Source: a virus. Taken from it: a stretch of DNA of 32,214 nucleotides. The notes under the pieces were generated by a model. That model saw nothing but the letters and a program-made list of their open reading frames with translations. It was not told the DNA's origin and searched no databases. A program made the translations under genes and the position numbers. The stretch is taken from positions 1 through 32,214 of the IMG/VR virus record IMGVR_UViG_3300036799_000076, one strand, 5' to 3'. Shown piece after piece: positions 14,606 through 22,663 of this stretch; positions within the stretch are counted from its first letter, which is position 1, and every line of letters starts with the position of its first letter.

Positions 14606-14641
14606 CCTGCCGGGGTCGTCCCACTTTCGCCCACCGGCAGG
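14606..14641 (+). promoter_or_regulatory. Hairpin overlapping the ribosome site of the tail chaperone
   Basis: CCTGCCGG (14606-14613) and CCGGCAGG (14634-14641) form an eight-base stem around a 20-base loop. The 3' arm includes the first bases of AGGGGG (14639-14644), the ribosome site of ATG 14649. The fold would sequester part of that site and lower chaperone translation. The chaperone is needed in small amounts compared with tube protein, so this is a sensible place for such control. Inference from sequence only. Confidence 0.4.
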
Positions 14642-14648
14642 GGGATAA

Positions 14649-15110
14649 ATGGCTCCGAACAACAAGTTTGCAGGCCTCGCGGTGCCTGAGACGCCCGCGA
14701 GAATGACCGTAATCAGTCCGTGGGATCCGGACCCGATCGTGCGCAGCGATACCGGCGAGGAGTGCTGGATCGAGCTCTACCCGTCGCAGAGCGAGGTCGG
14801 TCGACTTGTCGACCGCAAGCTGCTCGATAAGAACCTGCGCCGCCGCGTGCAGCGCATGAGCGCGAAAGACATCGAGGCGAACGTCGTCGAGAAGCTCGCG
14901 GGCCTCACCAAGGCCTGGTGTCTGGCGATGCCGGACGGAACCCCAATTGACGAACCGTGCACGCCCGAGAATGCGCTCGCCATCTACAGCGACGTGCAAT
15001 GGCTGCGTGACCAAGTCAGCACGTTCGTGAACGACTTGGGAAACTGGCGCCCGACGCTCTCGCAGACCTCATCGACTACGCCGAGTGGGACTTCCGACTC
15101 GGCCGCGTAA
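14649..15110 (+). CDS. Tail assembly chaperone, upstream frame (gpG-like)
   Basis: The 153-residue product of normal translation is the gpG-like tail assembly chaperone. It helps load tube protein on the tape measure. It contains SPWDPDPIVRSDTGEECWIEL, DRKLLDKNLRRRVQRMSAKDIEANVVEK and LAGLTKAWCLAMPDGTPIDEPCTPENA, and lies between tube and tape measure genes where these chaperones are always found. The -1 slippery heptamer GGGAAAC (15038-15044) is in phase at codons 131-132. The last 21 residues of the unshifted product (Ser/Thr-rich) look like read-out of a frame not under selection, which fits an internal shift site. Start ATG 14649. Confidence 0.85.
   Translation: MAPNNKFAGLAVPETPARMTVISPWDPDPIVRSDTGEECWIELYPSQSEVGRLVDRKLLDKNLRRRVQRMSAKDIEANVVEKLAGLTKAWCLAMPDGTPIDEPCTPENALAIYSDVQWLRDQVSTFVNDLGNWRPTLSQTSSTTPSGTSDSAA
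15038..15044 (+). promoter_or_regulatory. Programmed -1 frameshift site G GGA AAC
   Basis: The heptamer lies in the zero frame as TTG GGA AAC (15036-15044), exactly X XXY YYZ. The lambda G/T site is GGGAAAG, one base different. After a -1 slip, translation continues CTG GCG CCC GAC in the frame that encodes the T-like domain. A perfect seven-base stem, GCCGAGT (15080-15086) with ACTCGGC (15097-15103), lies 36 bases downstream. That is farther than is usual for a stimulator, so its involvement is doubtful. Confidence 0.85.
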
Positions 15111-15469
15111 CCGCCGATGGCCAAGCCACCGCGCGGGAGGTTCTCGAAAGCGTCGAACGGCAAACCGGCCGACGCCCGCCTGATCTTGACGGTCCCGAGC
15201 CACCCCTGGAACTCGCCTATCTCTGGGAGTGGTTCCAGGACCTGCACGTCGCGCGGAGCTCGAATGGCTGGGGGCCGAACCCGATCACCTACAATGACAT
15301 CGCTGCCTGGGCCGGTCTTACCGGTATCACTCTTCGTGTGCCTGAGGTTCGGACGATCCTGATGCTCGATCGTCTCTGGCTCATCTCGCACCACGAGGGC
15401 AGCAAGGCCCGGCAGGACTGGGCGGAACAGCAGCGACGTCAACAATCGGGGCGCGCGCATGGACGTTGA
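15044..15469 (+). CDS. Tail assembly chaperone, frameshift extension (gpT-like)
   Basis: This frame has no usable start codon: it opens after a stop at 15008-15010 and its first ATG/GTG codons are deep inside the domain. It adds 141 residues to the upstream product, making a 273-residue GT-type fusion when the ribosome slips at 15038-15044. Its sequence is the typical tail chaperone second domain: ADLIDYAEWDFRLGR, PPLELAYLWEWFQDLH, SNGWGPNPITYNDIAAWAGL and VRTILMLDRLW. It ends at TGA 15467-15469, overlapping the tape measure start (15459) by 11 bases. The unbroken frame and strong pattern make this a real coding segment. Confidence 0.87.
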   Translation: MAPDALADLIDYAEWDFRLGRVTADGQATAREVLESVERQTGRRPPDLDGPEPPLELAYLWEWFQDLHVARSSNGWGPNPITYNDIAAWAGLTGITLRVPEVRTILMLDRLWLISHHEGSKARQDWAEQQRRQQSGRAHGR

Positions 15470-18400
15470 AAAGCGAACGACGATCGTCGCTGGCCTGAAC
15501 GCGGAGCCCATGAAGCAGGGCTTGCGCGAGATCGCGAGCGAGGCGGCGAAGACCACGGCCCAGATGACGCAGAGCACGGCGCAGATGGGCCGTGCCTTGC
15601 TCGACGCGAGCAAGGGCTTCGACGCCCTGGCGAAGAAGTGGGTCGACGGCTACCGGGACGCCATCAACTACGCCCAGGCCTATCAGACCGTACAGCGGGC
15701 GCTGGGCGAGGGCCGCGACAAGCTCGGCGTCATCCCAGGCATCCTGGACAATATCGAACGCAGCTACGGGCTGGTCGGCAATGCGGCCCGGCAGGCGGCC
15801 GCGGCTATGGCCGATAGCAGCAAGAGCGCCGAGGAGCGGCTACGCGCCTTGCAAGCGCTAATCCTGCAGATGCGGCAGCCGGCGCAGGAGATCGCACGCG
15901 GGCCCGACCTCTCCGGGCTGCGCATGCTGGGAGACACCGCACGGCGGGCGCGGCTCGGGGCCGATCCTGGCGAGCAGCGCGCCATCGCCCAGCAGATCGC
16001 CGATGTGCAGGGGACGGCGAACCAGTTCGCAGCCTCCTCGCGTGGCGGCTGGGCGCAGGCCAACAAGGATGCCGCAGAAAGCGCCGCCGTCCTGACCGCC
16101 GAACTGGACAGGCAGCGTGCAGCAATCGATCCGCTCTTCGCCGCCTCCAAGCGCTACGAAGAGGAGCTTGGCAGGATCGACGAGGCCGAGAGGCTTTTGG
16201 TGGTCACGCGCGAGCGCGGGGCCGCGCTGCGCGAGCAGGCCACCCAGCAATTCGCCGCCCGCAACGCGCCTGCGCTGCCCCAGACCGAGAACTTCGAGAA
16301 GCTGCGCGCCAGCATCGATCCGGTCTACGCGGCCTCGAAGAAATACGAGGAGGAACTCAACAAGATCAACGAGGTCTCGGCCAAGCTCGGCCTGACCCAA
16401 ACCCAGACGGCCGCCCTGACCAGTCAAGCCACCCAGCGCTTCGCGGCGGCCAACCAGCCACTCGGCGAGCACGGGCGGCTCATCGGCCAGGTCGTTGGCG
16501 CGAACGGGCAACTCCAGTTCGTCATGCGGCAGTTGGGCGTCCAGGCGATCCAGACGTTCCAAGGGTTCGCCACCGGCCAGCCGATCATGATGACCCTGAT
16601 CCAGCAGGGGCATCAGGTGGCTGACGTGATGCTCGCGTCCGGCGTGAGCATCCGGACGCTGGGCAGCCAAGTCCTGGCGTTTGCGACGCGCATTCTCGCC
16701 AATCCGTTCGCTGCTGTCATCGCTGGTGCCGCCGCCTTCGCGACTGCAATCGTGGCGCTCGGCGTGCATGCCGAACACACGGCCTCGCGCATTGCGACCA
16801 TGGGCGTTCAGCTTCGCGCGACGCGGACTGATAGCCGGGGTGCGGCAGAGCAGATCGAACGCGTTGCCCGCCATCTCGGGCAAACGACCACTCTCGGCAC
16901 GGGTGAGGCCCGCGACGCGGCAAGGGCTCTCGGGCCACAATTTCGCGGGTCGGACGCGGAAGTCGAGCGCATGGTCAAGACGGCCAAAGATCTCGATGCC
17001 GTCTTCGGCAAGTCGGGCGAAGGTGCGAAGCATCTCGCCGAAGCGATGAAGGAACCGGCCAAGGTCGCCAAGCAGCTCGCCGACGAAGGCTGGCCCGGCA
17101 TGAGCCAAGCGCTCGCCGAAGCAATCCGCATCCAGGAAATGGCGGGCGACAAGGCTGGCGCATTTGCCCGGGCGCTGGCGGTCATGGAGCAGCACGCAAA
17201 GGGCGCGCGTGAAGCCGGTATGGGGCCGCTGCAGAAGGCGCTGGCCGATCTCGACAAGACGCTGGCTTCGGTCTTTGGGGTGAACGGTCGCAGCTTCATC
17301 GAGTGGCTCGGCAACGGCATCATCAAGGCCGCCTCGAAAGCGGTCGAGGGCTTGGACTGGGTGATCAGGAAGCTGCAAGCTTTGGACGAGCTTGTCGGCG
17401 CCGCGAAATATGAACATGCCGGCGAAGTCATGGGCAAGCAGCTTGGCGGCGACGTCGGCAAGCAAATCCGGGACATGGCCACCGCGAAGCAGATGTCGGA
17501 ACAACAGACGAAGCTAGCGCTGGCGATCGCCCAACAGGAATCCGGCGGGCTGCAGATCGATCCCAAGACGGGCAAGACGCTCACGAGTGGCGCGGGCGCG
17601 ATGGGTGTCATGGGGCTGATGCCTGGGACGGCGCGGGATCTCAAAGTCGATCCGCACAACGCGACGCAGAATATCCAAGGCGGGCTCGATTACATCCAGC
17701 AACTGTGGAAGAAGTACGGTGGCGATCCGGCCCTGGTCGCGATGGCGTACAACTGGGGCCCTGGCAATCTCGACAAGTGGCTCCAGAGCGGCAAGACGCT
17801 GTCGACAGTCCCGGCCGAGACGCAGAAATACGTCAAAGCTGTCGTAGGCAGCGACCTCGATCCGGCCAGAGCGGTCGAAACCCAGCGCAAGACCGCCCAG
17901 GAGACGCTCGATCTGGCCGAAAAGCAGTGGCAGGCGACGCGCGGCCAGCTTGAGACAAGGATCAAGGAGAACCAGGCGCAACAGGAGGCGCAGCGCAGGG
18001 CGCTCGAGGCCGCGCAAGCGACGGGTGACACCCAGGCGGCCCGGAAGGCGCAGGAGACGCTTGAGCACCTCAAGATCACCTCTTCCGACCTTATCACGGA
18101 GCAGCAGAAGCTGGCCCGTAGCTACCAAGACGCCTTGACCCCGCTCGCTGCCCAGGCTGGCGCCGCGCGCGAACTCGCGGAAATCAGGCAGCGCATGGTG
18201 GAGACGGCGCGCTCCGAGGGCCGCCAGGTCGACGAGGCAGCCGTGGCGGCGGCGCAGACGGCCAGGCTGAGGGAGCTCAACGTGCAGCTCGACGATCACG
18301 TCGAGCGGACCCGGCGCGACACCTATGCCGTCGTCCAACAAGGGAAGGCGATCCGCGATGGCGCCCTCGCTATGGAGATGGAAGCCAACAAGGCGAGAGC

Positions 18401-20249
18401 GCGGGAAGAGGTTCTCACACGGGTGCCGGCAACGGACCCCAACTTCAAGGCTGAGGTCGACCGGCTGACTGAGGCATATAACGAGCAGGCCCAGGCCCGC
18501 GCGCGCAACGCGGCCCAAATCGACATCGAAAAGTACGAACGCGAGATCGACGCACAGAACAAGGTCACGGCCTCGGTGAAGGACGGCGCCCTGGCCAGGC
18601 AGCTCGTGGCCAACGCCCATCAGGCGGAGGAAGAGGCGCGGCAGAGATTTGTTGTCGGCTCCCGCGAATATGTCGAGTTCGTCGCACGAGAGACGAAGGC
18701 GCTGAACGACCGCACCGTCGCGGCGCAGCAGACCAACAATGCCGTGGACCTCCGCGAGCTGCAGAAGCAAGTCGATCTGCAGAAAGAGTTGGCGACAGCG
18801 ACCAAGGATGGCGCTCTGGCCCAGGAGTTGGCGAACAACGCGATCCGGGCGCGCCAGGAGGCGACCGAGAAGACGCTGCAGGGCGCGGAGCGGGAGCGCT
18901 ACATCCTCGAGCAGACCAAAGCGCTCAACGACGCCTCGATCCAGCGATACAAGAACCAGACCGATACCGAGGTCGCCGAGACCGAGCGCCGAACCCAGGC
19001 GCAGAGGGATTTGCTGAAAGCGACTGAGGAAGGCGGCTTCGCGGCCCAGCACGCCGCCAACGTGGCCCGCGCCACCGAGACGGCCTTCCAGGCGACGAAG
19101 CCTGGTGAGGATCGCGCGGCGACGATCGAGCGCATCACCAAGGCGCTGGACGCGGAGACGCGTGCGGCCAACGACAACCAAGCCGCACAAGACATCAACG
19201 CCTTCAGGCAGCGGAACGAACAGCTCGAGCTAGAAGCCAAGCTGATCGGCGCATCGACTGAGGAGATCAATCGCCAGACCGCTGCCCTGCGAGAGCGGCA
19301 GAGGTTCGGACTGAAGCCCGGCGACACGGCGTCCCCTGAGCAGCAGCGCGCTATCGACGCGTCAAAACGAACTGCCGACACGGAAAGCAACGTGCAGCGG
19401 CAAAAGGCCGCCTACCAGGAGTTGGAAAACTTCGGCTCTCAGGTCTTCAACACGCTGGGCGATGCCATGGCGGGGAGCTTCAAGAAAGGTGCCGACGCGG
19501 CGCAAATCTGGCGCGATGCCATCGGCAACGTGGTCCAGGAAGTCATCAAAGAATTCATCAAGTTGGCCATCCTCAACCCGCTGCTCAACAGCATCTTCGG
19601 CGGCAACCGCCCGGTGCTGGGCGACGTGGTGAACCGCGTTTTCGACAGCAAGGGCGGCGAAGGCGCCGGAACCAGCGGCGGCAGTGGCAGCGGCGCCGGC
19701 GGTGCGGCGGGCAGCACGATCGGGACGACCGACATCTTTGGCAAGGCGGTCAACTGGGTCGGCGGCCAAGGCTTCTATGAGCATGGCGGCCTGATTGGCT
19801 CCATGTTCGGCAGCGGCGGCGGTGGTGCCAGCACCTATGGCTTCTCGACCACCGGCATCAATGCGGGGCTGGACCCGAACACTGGGCTATTCTCCGGTGG
19901 CAGCACCTATCACAGCGGCGGCCTGGTGGGCGTTGATGCCGTGCCCGTGCGCATGGTCAGCGGCGGCATCTTCGACCACGCGCCGCACTTCCAGTCCGGC
20001 CTGGGCGGGAACGAGTTTGCCGCCATCCTGCACCGCTCCGAGCGCGTGCTCACCTCCAACCAAAACGATCGGCTCGAACACGTGCTCGGCCGGGTGGCGG
20101 GCGGCGAGACTGGAGGCGGCCGCGGCGGCGGCAACGTCGTCTTCAACATCACGACGCCCGACGCGGACAGCTTCAGGGCCAGCCAGTCGCAGATCCAGAA
20201 CCGCGCCGTCGCCGCCCTGAACCGGTCGCAGCAGCGGAACCGGACCTGA
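15459..20249 (+). CDS. Tail tape measure protein with transglycosylase-like domain
   Basis: The 1596-residue protein sets tail length, is ejected with the DNA and probably helps it cross the cell wall. Residues 1-200 are helical. The TMP_2-like segment follows (FVMRQLGVQAIQTFQGFATGQPIMMTLIQQG), then a hydrophobic stretch at about 405-440. About residues 675-785 form a soluble lytic transglycosylase-like domain: AIAQQESGG with Glu694 as the likely catalytic acid, AMGVMGLMPGTA, and MAYNWGPGNLDKWL. Long coiled coils and four 75-residue repeats occupy about 945-1245. The C-terminus has the lambda gpH-like IWRDAIGNVVQEVIKEFIKLAILNPL then a Gly/Ser-rich tail. At about 0.15 nm per residue, the tail would be roughly 240 nm long (rule of thumb, not measured). 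Confidence 0.95.
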   Translation: MDVEKRTTIVAGLNAEPMKQGLREIASEAAKTTAQMTQSTAQMGRALLDASKGFDALAKKWVDGYRDAINYAQAYQTVQRALGEGRDKLGVIPGILDNIERSYGLVGNAARQAAAAMADSSKSAEERLRALQALILQMRQPAQEIARGPDLSGLRMLGDTARRARLGADPGEQRAIAQQIADVQGTANQFAASSRGGWAQANKDAAESAAVLTAELDRQRAAIDPLFAASKRYEEELGRIDEAERLLVVTRERGAALREQATQQFAARNAPALPQTENFEKLRASIDPVYAASKKYEEELNKINEVSAKLGLTQTQTAALTSQATQRFAAANQPLGEHGRLIGQVVGANGQLQFVMRQLGVQAIQTFQGFATGQPIMMTLIQQGHQVADVMLASGVSIRTLGSQVLAFATRILANPFAAVIAGAAAFATAIVALGVHAEHTASRIATMGVQLRATRTDSRGAAEQIERVARHLGQTTTLGTGEARDAARALGPQFRGSDAEVERMVKTAKDLDAVFGKSGEGAKHLAEAMKEPAKVAKQLADEGWPGMSQALAEAIRIQEMAGDKAGAFARALAVMEQHAKGAREAGMGPLQKALADLDKTLASVFGVNGRSFIEWLGNGIIKAASKAVEGLDWVIRKLQALDELVGAAKYEHAGEVMGKQLGGDVGKQIRDMATAKQMSEQQTKLALAIAQQESGGLQIDPKTGKTLTSGAGAMGVMGLMPGTARDLKVDPHNATQNIQGGLDYIQQLWKKYGGDPALVAMAYNWGPGNLDKWLQSGKTLSTVPAETQKYVKAVVGSDLDPARAVETQRKTAQETLDLAEKQWQATRGQLETRIKENQAQQEAQRRALEAAQATGDTQAARKAQETLEHLKITSSDLITEQQKLARSYQDALTPLAAQAGAARELAEIRQRMVETARSEGRQVDEAAVAAAQTARLRELNVQLDDHVERTRRDTYAVVQQGKAIRDGALAMEMEANKARAREEVLTRVPATDPNFKAEVDRLTEAYNEQAQARARNAAQIDIEKYEREIDAQNKVTASVKDGALARQLVANAHQAEEEARQRFVVGSREYVEFVARETKALNDRTVAAQQTNNAVDLRELQKQVDLQKELATATKDGALAQELANNAIRARQEATEKTLQGAERERYILEQTKALNDASIQRYKNQTDTEVAETERRTQAQRDLLKATEEGGFAAQHAANVARATETAFQATKPGEDRAATIERITKALDAETRAANDNQAAQDINAFRQRNEQLELEAKLIGASTEEINRQTAALRERQRFGLKPGDTASPEQQRAIDASKRTADTESNVQRQKAAYQELENFGSQVFNTLGDAMAGSFKKGADAAQIWRDAIGNVVQEVIKEFIKLAILNPLLNSIFGGNRPVLGDVVNRVFDSKGGEGAGTSGGSGSGAGGAAGSTIGTTDIFGKAVNWVGGQGFYEHGGLIGSMFGSGGGGASTYGFSTTGINAGLDPNTGLFSGGSTYHSGGLVGVDAVPVRMVSGGIFDHAPHFQSGLGGNEFAAILHRSERVLTSNQNDRLEHVLGRVAGGETGGGRGGGNVVFNITTPDADSFRASQSQIQNRAVAALNRSQQRNRT
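16125..16500 (+). repeat. Two 63-residue tandem repeats in the tape measure
   Basis: Two copies run IDPLFAASKRYEEELGRIDE and IDPVYAASKKYEEELNKINE. Each continues to a QATQ(Q/R)FAA element. The Asp of each IDP falls at residues 224 and 287, exactly 63 residues (189 bases) apart. The repeats lie in the helical N-terminal half and look like an internal duplication that lengthened the coiled coil. Confidence 0.8.
18303..19197 (+). repeat. Four tandem repeats of about 75 residues in the tape measure
   Basis: The landmark (D/E)G(A/G)(L/F)A recurs at 18357 (DGALAMEMEANKAR), 18582 (DGALARQLVANAHQ), 18807 (DGALAQELANNAIR) and 19029 (EGGFAAQHAANVAR). The spacings are 225, 225 and 222 bases, that is 75, 75 and 74 residues. 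Each copy has a helix with Ala/Glu/Arg, an acidic or Arg middle and a conserved (T/V)xA(L/Y)(D/N) element near its end (ALNDRT, ALNDAS, ALDAET). This is a tandem duplication in the rod part of the tape measure. Confidence 0.85.
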
Positions 20250-20253
20250 AAGC

Positions 20254-20898
20254 ATGGTCGCCTTTCACGAGATTCAGTTCCCGCCGTCGATCAGCATGGG
20301 CGCGGTCGGCGGGCCCCGCTTCTCGACCACCGTCACCACGCTCTCGGGCGGCACCGAGCAGCGCAACATCAACTGGAAGCAGGCGCGCGGCGAATGGGAC
20401 GTGAGCCACGGGCTGAAGACGGAGGAGCAGGCCGATCAGCTCCTTGCCTTCTTCCACGCGAGGAATGGCAAGGCATATGGCTTTCGGTTCAAGGATTGGA
20501 GCGACTACCGCCTGCCGAGGTGGGACGACGTGCCAGGGGACGTGATGCCGATCCCAGTGATGTTCACGACGGACAACACGACCAAGGTCATCCAGATCGT
20601 GAAGGTCTACGGCGACACCGCCGGGTTCTATGTCCGGCCGATCACCAAGCCGGTCGCCGGCACCGTGCAGATGCTCAACAACGGCGTGCAGACCTTCAAC
20701 TTCACGGTCGATAACACCACCGGGCTGATCACGCTCGGCTCCGGGCTGTGGAACACCACAGGCCACACCATCGCCGTGGTGTGCGAGTTCGACGTGCCCT
20801 GCCGCTTCGACACCGACGAGATGAAGCTGACGACGACGATGGTCGATAACTTCTCGTGGTCTTCGATCCCGGTGGTGGAAACGCGGGAAATCAAGTGA
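20254..20898 (+). CDS. DUF2460 distal tail protein (GTA gp12-like)
   Basis: The 214-residue protein has the DUF2460 signature MVAFHEIQFPPSISMGAVGGPRF at its start. In the middle it has the typical QLLAFFHARNGKAYGFRFKDWSDYR, and it ends FDVPCRFDTDEM...WSSIPVVETRE. The family includes the RcGTA distal tail (Dit-like) protein that caps the tube at the baseplate end. ATG 20254 is four bases after the tape measure stop. The stop overlaps the next start GTG 20895. High confidence by signature and gene order. Confidence 0.93.
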   Translation: MVAFHEIQFPPSISMGAVGGPRFSTTVTTLSGGTEQRNINWKQARGEWDVSHGLKTEEQADQLLAFFHARNGKAYGFRFKDWSDYRLPRWDDVPGDVMPIPVMFTTDNTTKVIQIVKVYGDTAGFYVRPITKPVAGTVQMLNNGVQTFNFTVDNTTGLITLGSGLWNTTGHTIAVVCEFDVPCRFDTDEMKLTTTMVDNFSWSSIPVVETREIK

Positions 20899-22232
20899 AG
20901 ACGATCACGCCGCAACTGCGCACGCATCTCGCGCAGCCGGTTACCACCCTCGCGACGTGCTGGCTGCTCGAACGGACCGACGGCACGACGTACGCCTTCA
21001 CCTCGTTCGACGAGGATCTCGTGATCGGCGGCGTCACCTATCTGTCCACGGCAGGCTTCACTCGATCGGCGGTCCAGACGGGCTCAACCGGCGAGGTCGA
21101 CAATCTCGATGTCGTCGGCTTCTTCCAGGACGACGCCATCACCGAGCGCGACCTCAAGAACGGCCTGTTCGACTACGCCAGCATCCACCTGTTCGCCGTC
21201 AACTGGGCGAACCTGAGCCAGGGCATCTGCAAGCTGCGGCGCGGCTGGCTCGGCGAATGCACGCTCACGCCCGCAGGGATCTTCAAGGCGGAACTGCGCG
21301 GCATGACGCAGGCGCTCGTGCAGGAGTTCGGCGCCGACTACATGCCGATCTGCCGCGCCGACCTCGGCGACAGCAAGTGCAAGGTGCCCATCAAGCCGAG
21401 CGCCTGGTCGCACAACACGCCCATTGCGCAGGGCAGCTTCATGCAGGCAGCCACACGGCCGGACGATGCCATGCAGGTTGCGATCTTCGAGGCGCAGAAC
21501 TCAGGCACGACGGGATCGACGGAACCGGCCTGGGACCCTGCGATCGGAGCGACCACGACCGATCACGACATCTCCTGGGTCTCCAAGCCCTACTGGCGCG
21601 GCATCTTCAGCGTTGCCTCGGTGATCAACCAGCGCGAATTCGTCAGCTCGCTCTCCGTCCCGGCGGCGCCGAGCACCACCTCGAACACGGGATCGGTGAG
21701 CTTTCGGCTAAACGTCAGCGCGAACACCACGATCACCGTCTCCGATGGCGTGGTCAGCCACGGCTTCACCATCCCGATCGACGCCAAGCCTGAGGACGTG
21801 CTGGAATACTTCTATCCCGCCATGGCCTCCTACACCGACTGGAGCATGGCGGTCACCTATTCAGGCGCCACCGTCTATTTCACCAACACCTCCGGCCAGC
21901 CCGGCAGCATCACCAAGATCGGCGATACGCTACGGGGCATCATCATCCAGGACTTCCAGAGTGCAGCGTTCGACGGCGGCACTGTAACTTGGATCGACGG
22001 CGACAACGCTGGCACCAGCATGGAGATCAAGGCCTACGACACCGGCTCCAGCACGGTCGTGCTGTGGCTGCGATCGAAGTTTCCGATTGCCGTCGGCGAT
22101 CGCTTCTTCGCCTACCCTGGCTGCGACAAGCGGCGCGATACCTGCGTGAACATCTTCAACAACATTCTGAACTTCCGCGGTGAGCCGGACATGCCGATGA
22201 TGGACAAGGTGCTCAGCTATCCGGACGCATGA
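20895..22232 (+). CDS. DUF2163 / BR0599-family baseplate hub protein with an insert
   Basis: The GTG at 20895 (overlapping the upstream TGA) gives 445 residues. The N-terminal part (LRTHLAQPVTTLATCWLLERTDG, then FTRSAVQTGSTGEVDNLDVVGF) and the C-terminal GCDKRRDTCVNIFNNILNFRGEP are the standard DUF2163/BR0599 ends, the latter with its two conserved Cys. These families are usually about 270-300 residues and are the hub adaptor of GTA-like tails (gp13). Here an insert of about 150 residues, strand-rich and Ser/Thr-rich (about residues 225-370), separates them. It may be an extra surface-exposed domain. The ATGA overlap at 22229 joins it to the peptidase. Confidence 0.9.
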   Translation: MKTITPQLRTHLAQPVTTLATCWLLERTDGTTYAFTSFDEDLVIGGVTYLSTAGFTRSAVQTGSTGEVDNLDVVGFFQDDAITERDLKNGLFDYASIHLFAVNWANLSQGICKLRRGWLGECTLTPAGIFKAELRGMTQALVQEFGADYMPICRADLGDSKCKVPIKPSAWSHNTPIAQGSFMQAATRPDDAMQVAIFEAQNSGTTGSTEPAWDPAIGATTTDHDISWVSKPYWRGIFSVASVINQREFVSSLSVPAAPSTTSNTGSVSFRLNVSANTTITVSDGVVSHGFTIPIDAKPEDVLEYFYPAMASYTDWSMAVTYSGATVYFTNTSGQPGSITKIGDTLRGIIIQDFQSAAFDGGTVTWIDGDNAGTSMEIKAYDTGSSTVVLWLRSKFPIAVGDRFFAYPGCDKRRDTCVNIFNNILNFRGEPDMPMMDKVLSYPDA

Positions 22233-22660
22233 CGCGCGAGGAGGTGCAGCAGGAGGCCCGCAAATGGCTCGGGGTCCCCTTTCGCAAGCGTGGCCGCTCG
22301 GAGGACGGCGTCGACTGCATTGGCTTTATCGTGGTCGTGGGGCGCGCCTTCAGCATTCCGCACCAGGACGAAAGCGACTACTCGCTCTGGCCGGCGCAAG
22401 ACCACCTCATCCTGCGCAAGCTGGGGCAGTATCTGGTGCGACTTTCGCCCGACACCTCGCTGCCTGGCACGGTCGGCGTGTTCGCGGAGCGGCGCCTGCC
22501 CGGCCATGTCGGGATCTTTAGTGAGAAATACGGCGGGGCGGTGCATCTCATCCACGCCCGCATATCGCCCGGCCGGGTTATCGAGGAGCCTTGGCAGCAT
22601 GTCCCGTATCACGAACTGCGGCTGATCGGCCTTTTCGGCTTCCCTGGGTTGGAGCTCTAG
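22229..22660 (+). CDS. NlpC/P60 cysteine peptidase, tail-tip (GTA gp14-like)
   Basis: The 143-residue protein is the cell-wall peptidase associated with the tail tip that cleaves peptidoglycan stem peptides during DNA entry. The catalytic Cys30 is in GVDCIGF and the His93 is in GHVGIF. The N-terminal helix segment (VQQEARKWLGVPFRKRGRS) and C-terminal WQHVPYHELRLIGLFGFPG fit GTA gp14 proteins. It starts at ATG 22229, overlapping the hub gene. Gene order DUF2460, DUF2163, NlpC/P60, tip is the GTA order. Confidence 0.93.
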   Translation: MTREEVQQEARKWLGVPFRKRGRSEDGVDCIGFIVVVGRAFSIPHQDESDYSLWPAQDHLILRKLGQYLVRLSPDTSLPGTVGVFAERRLPGHVGIFSEKYGGAVHLIHARISPGRVIEEPWQHVPYHELRLIGLFGFPGLEL

Positions 22661-22663
22661 ACG

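Noticed and set aside
15117-15362. Separate start-to-stop frame in the chaperone extension region
   Set aside because: It is in a different frame from the T-like domain and reads as Ser/Arg/Pro-rich noise. The -1 frame carries the recognisable domain.
15858-19190. Two long minus-strand open frames (about 550 codons each) opposite the tape measure
   Set aside because: Their translations are Arg/Leu/Gly-rich and lack domains. They mirror the GC-rich codon pattern of the tape measure, a common artefact in high-GC genes.
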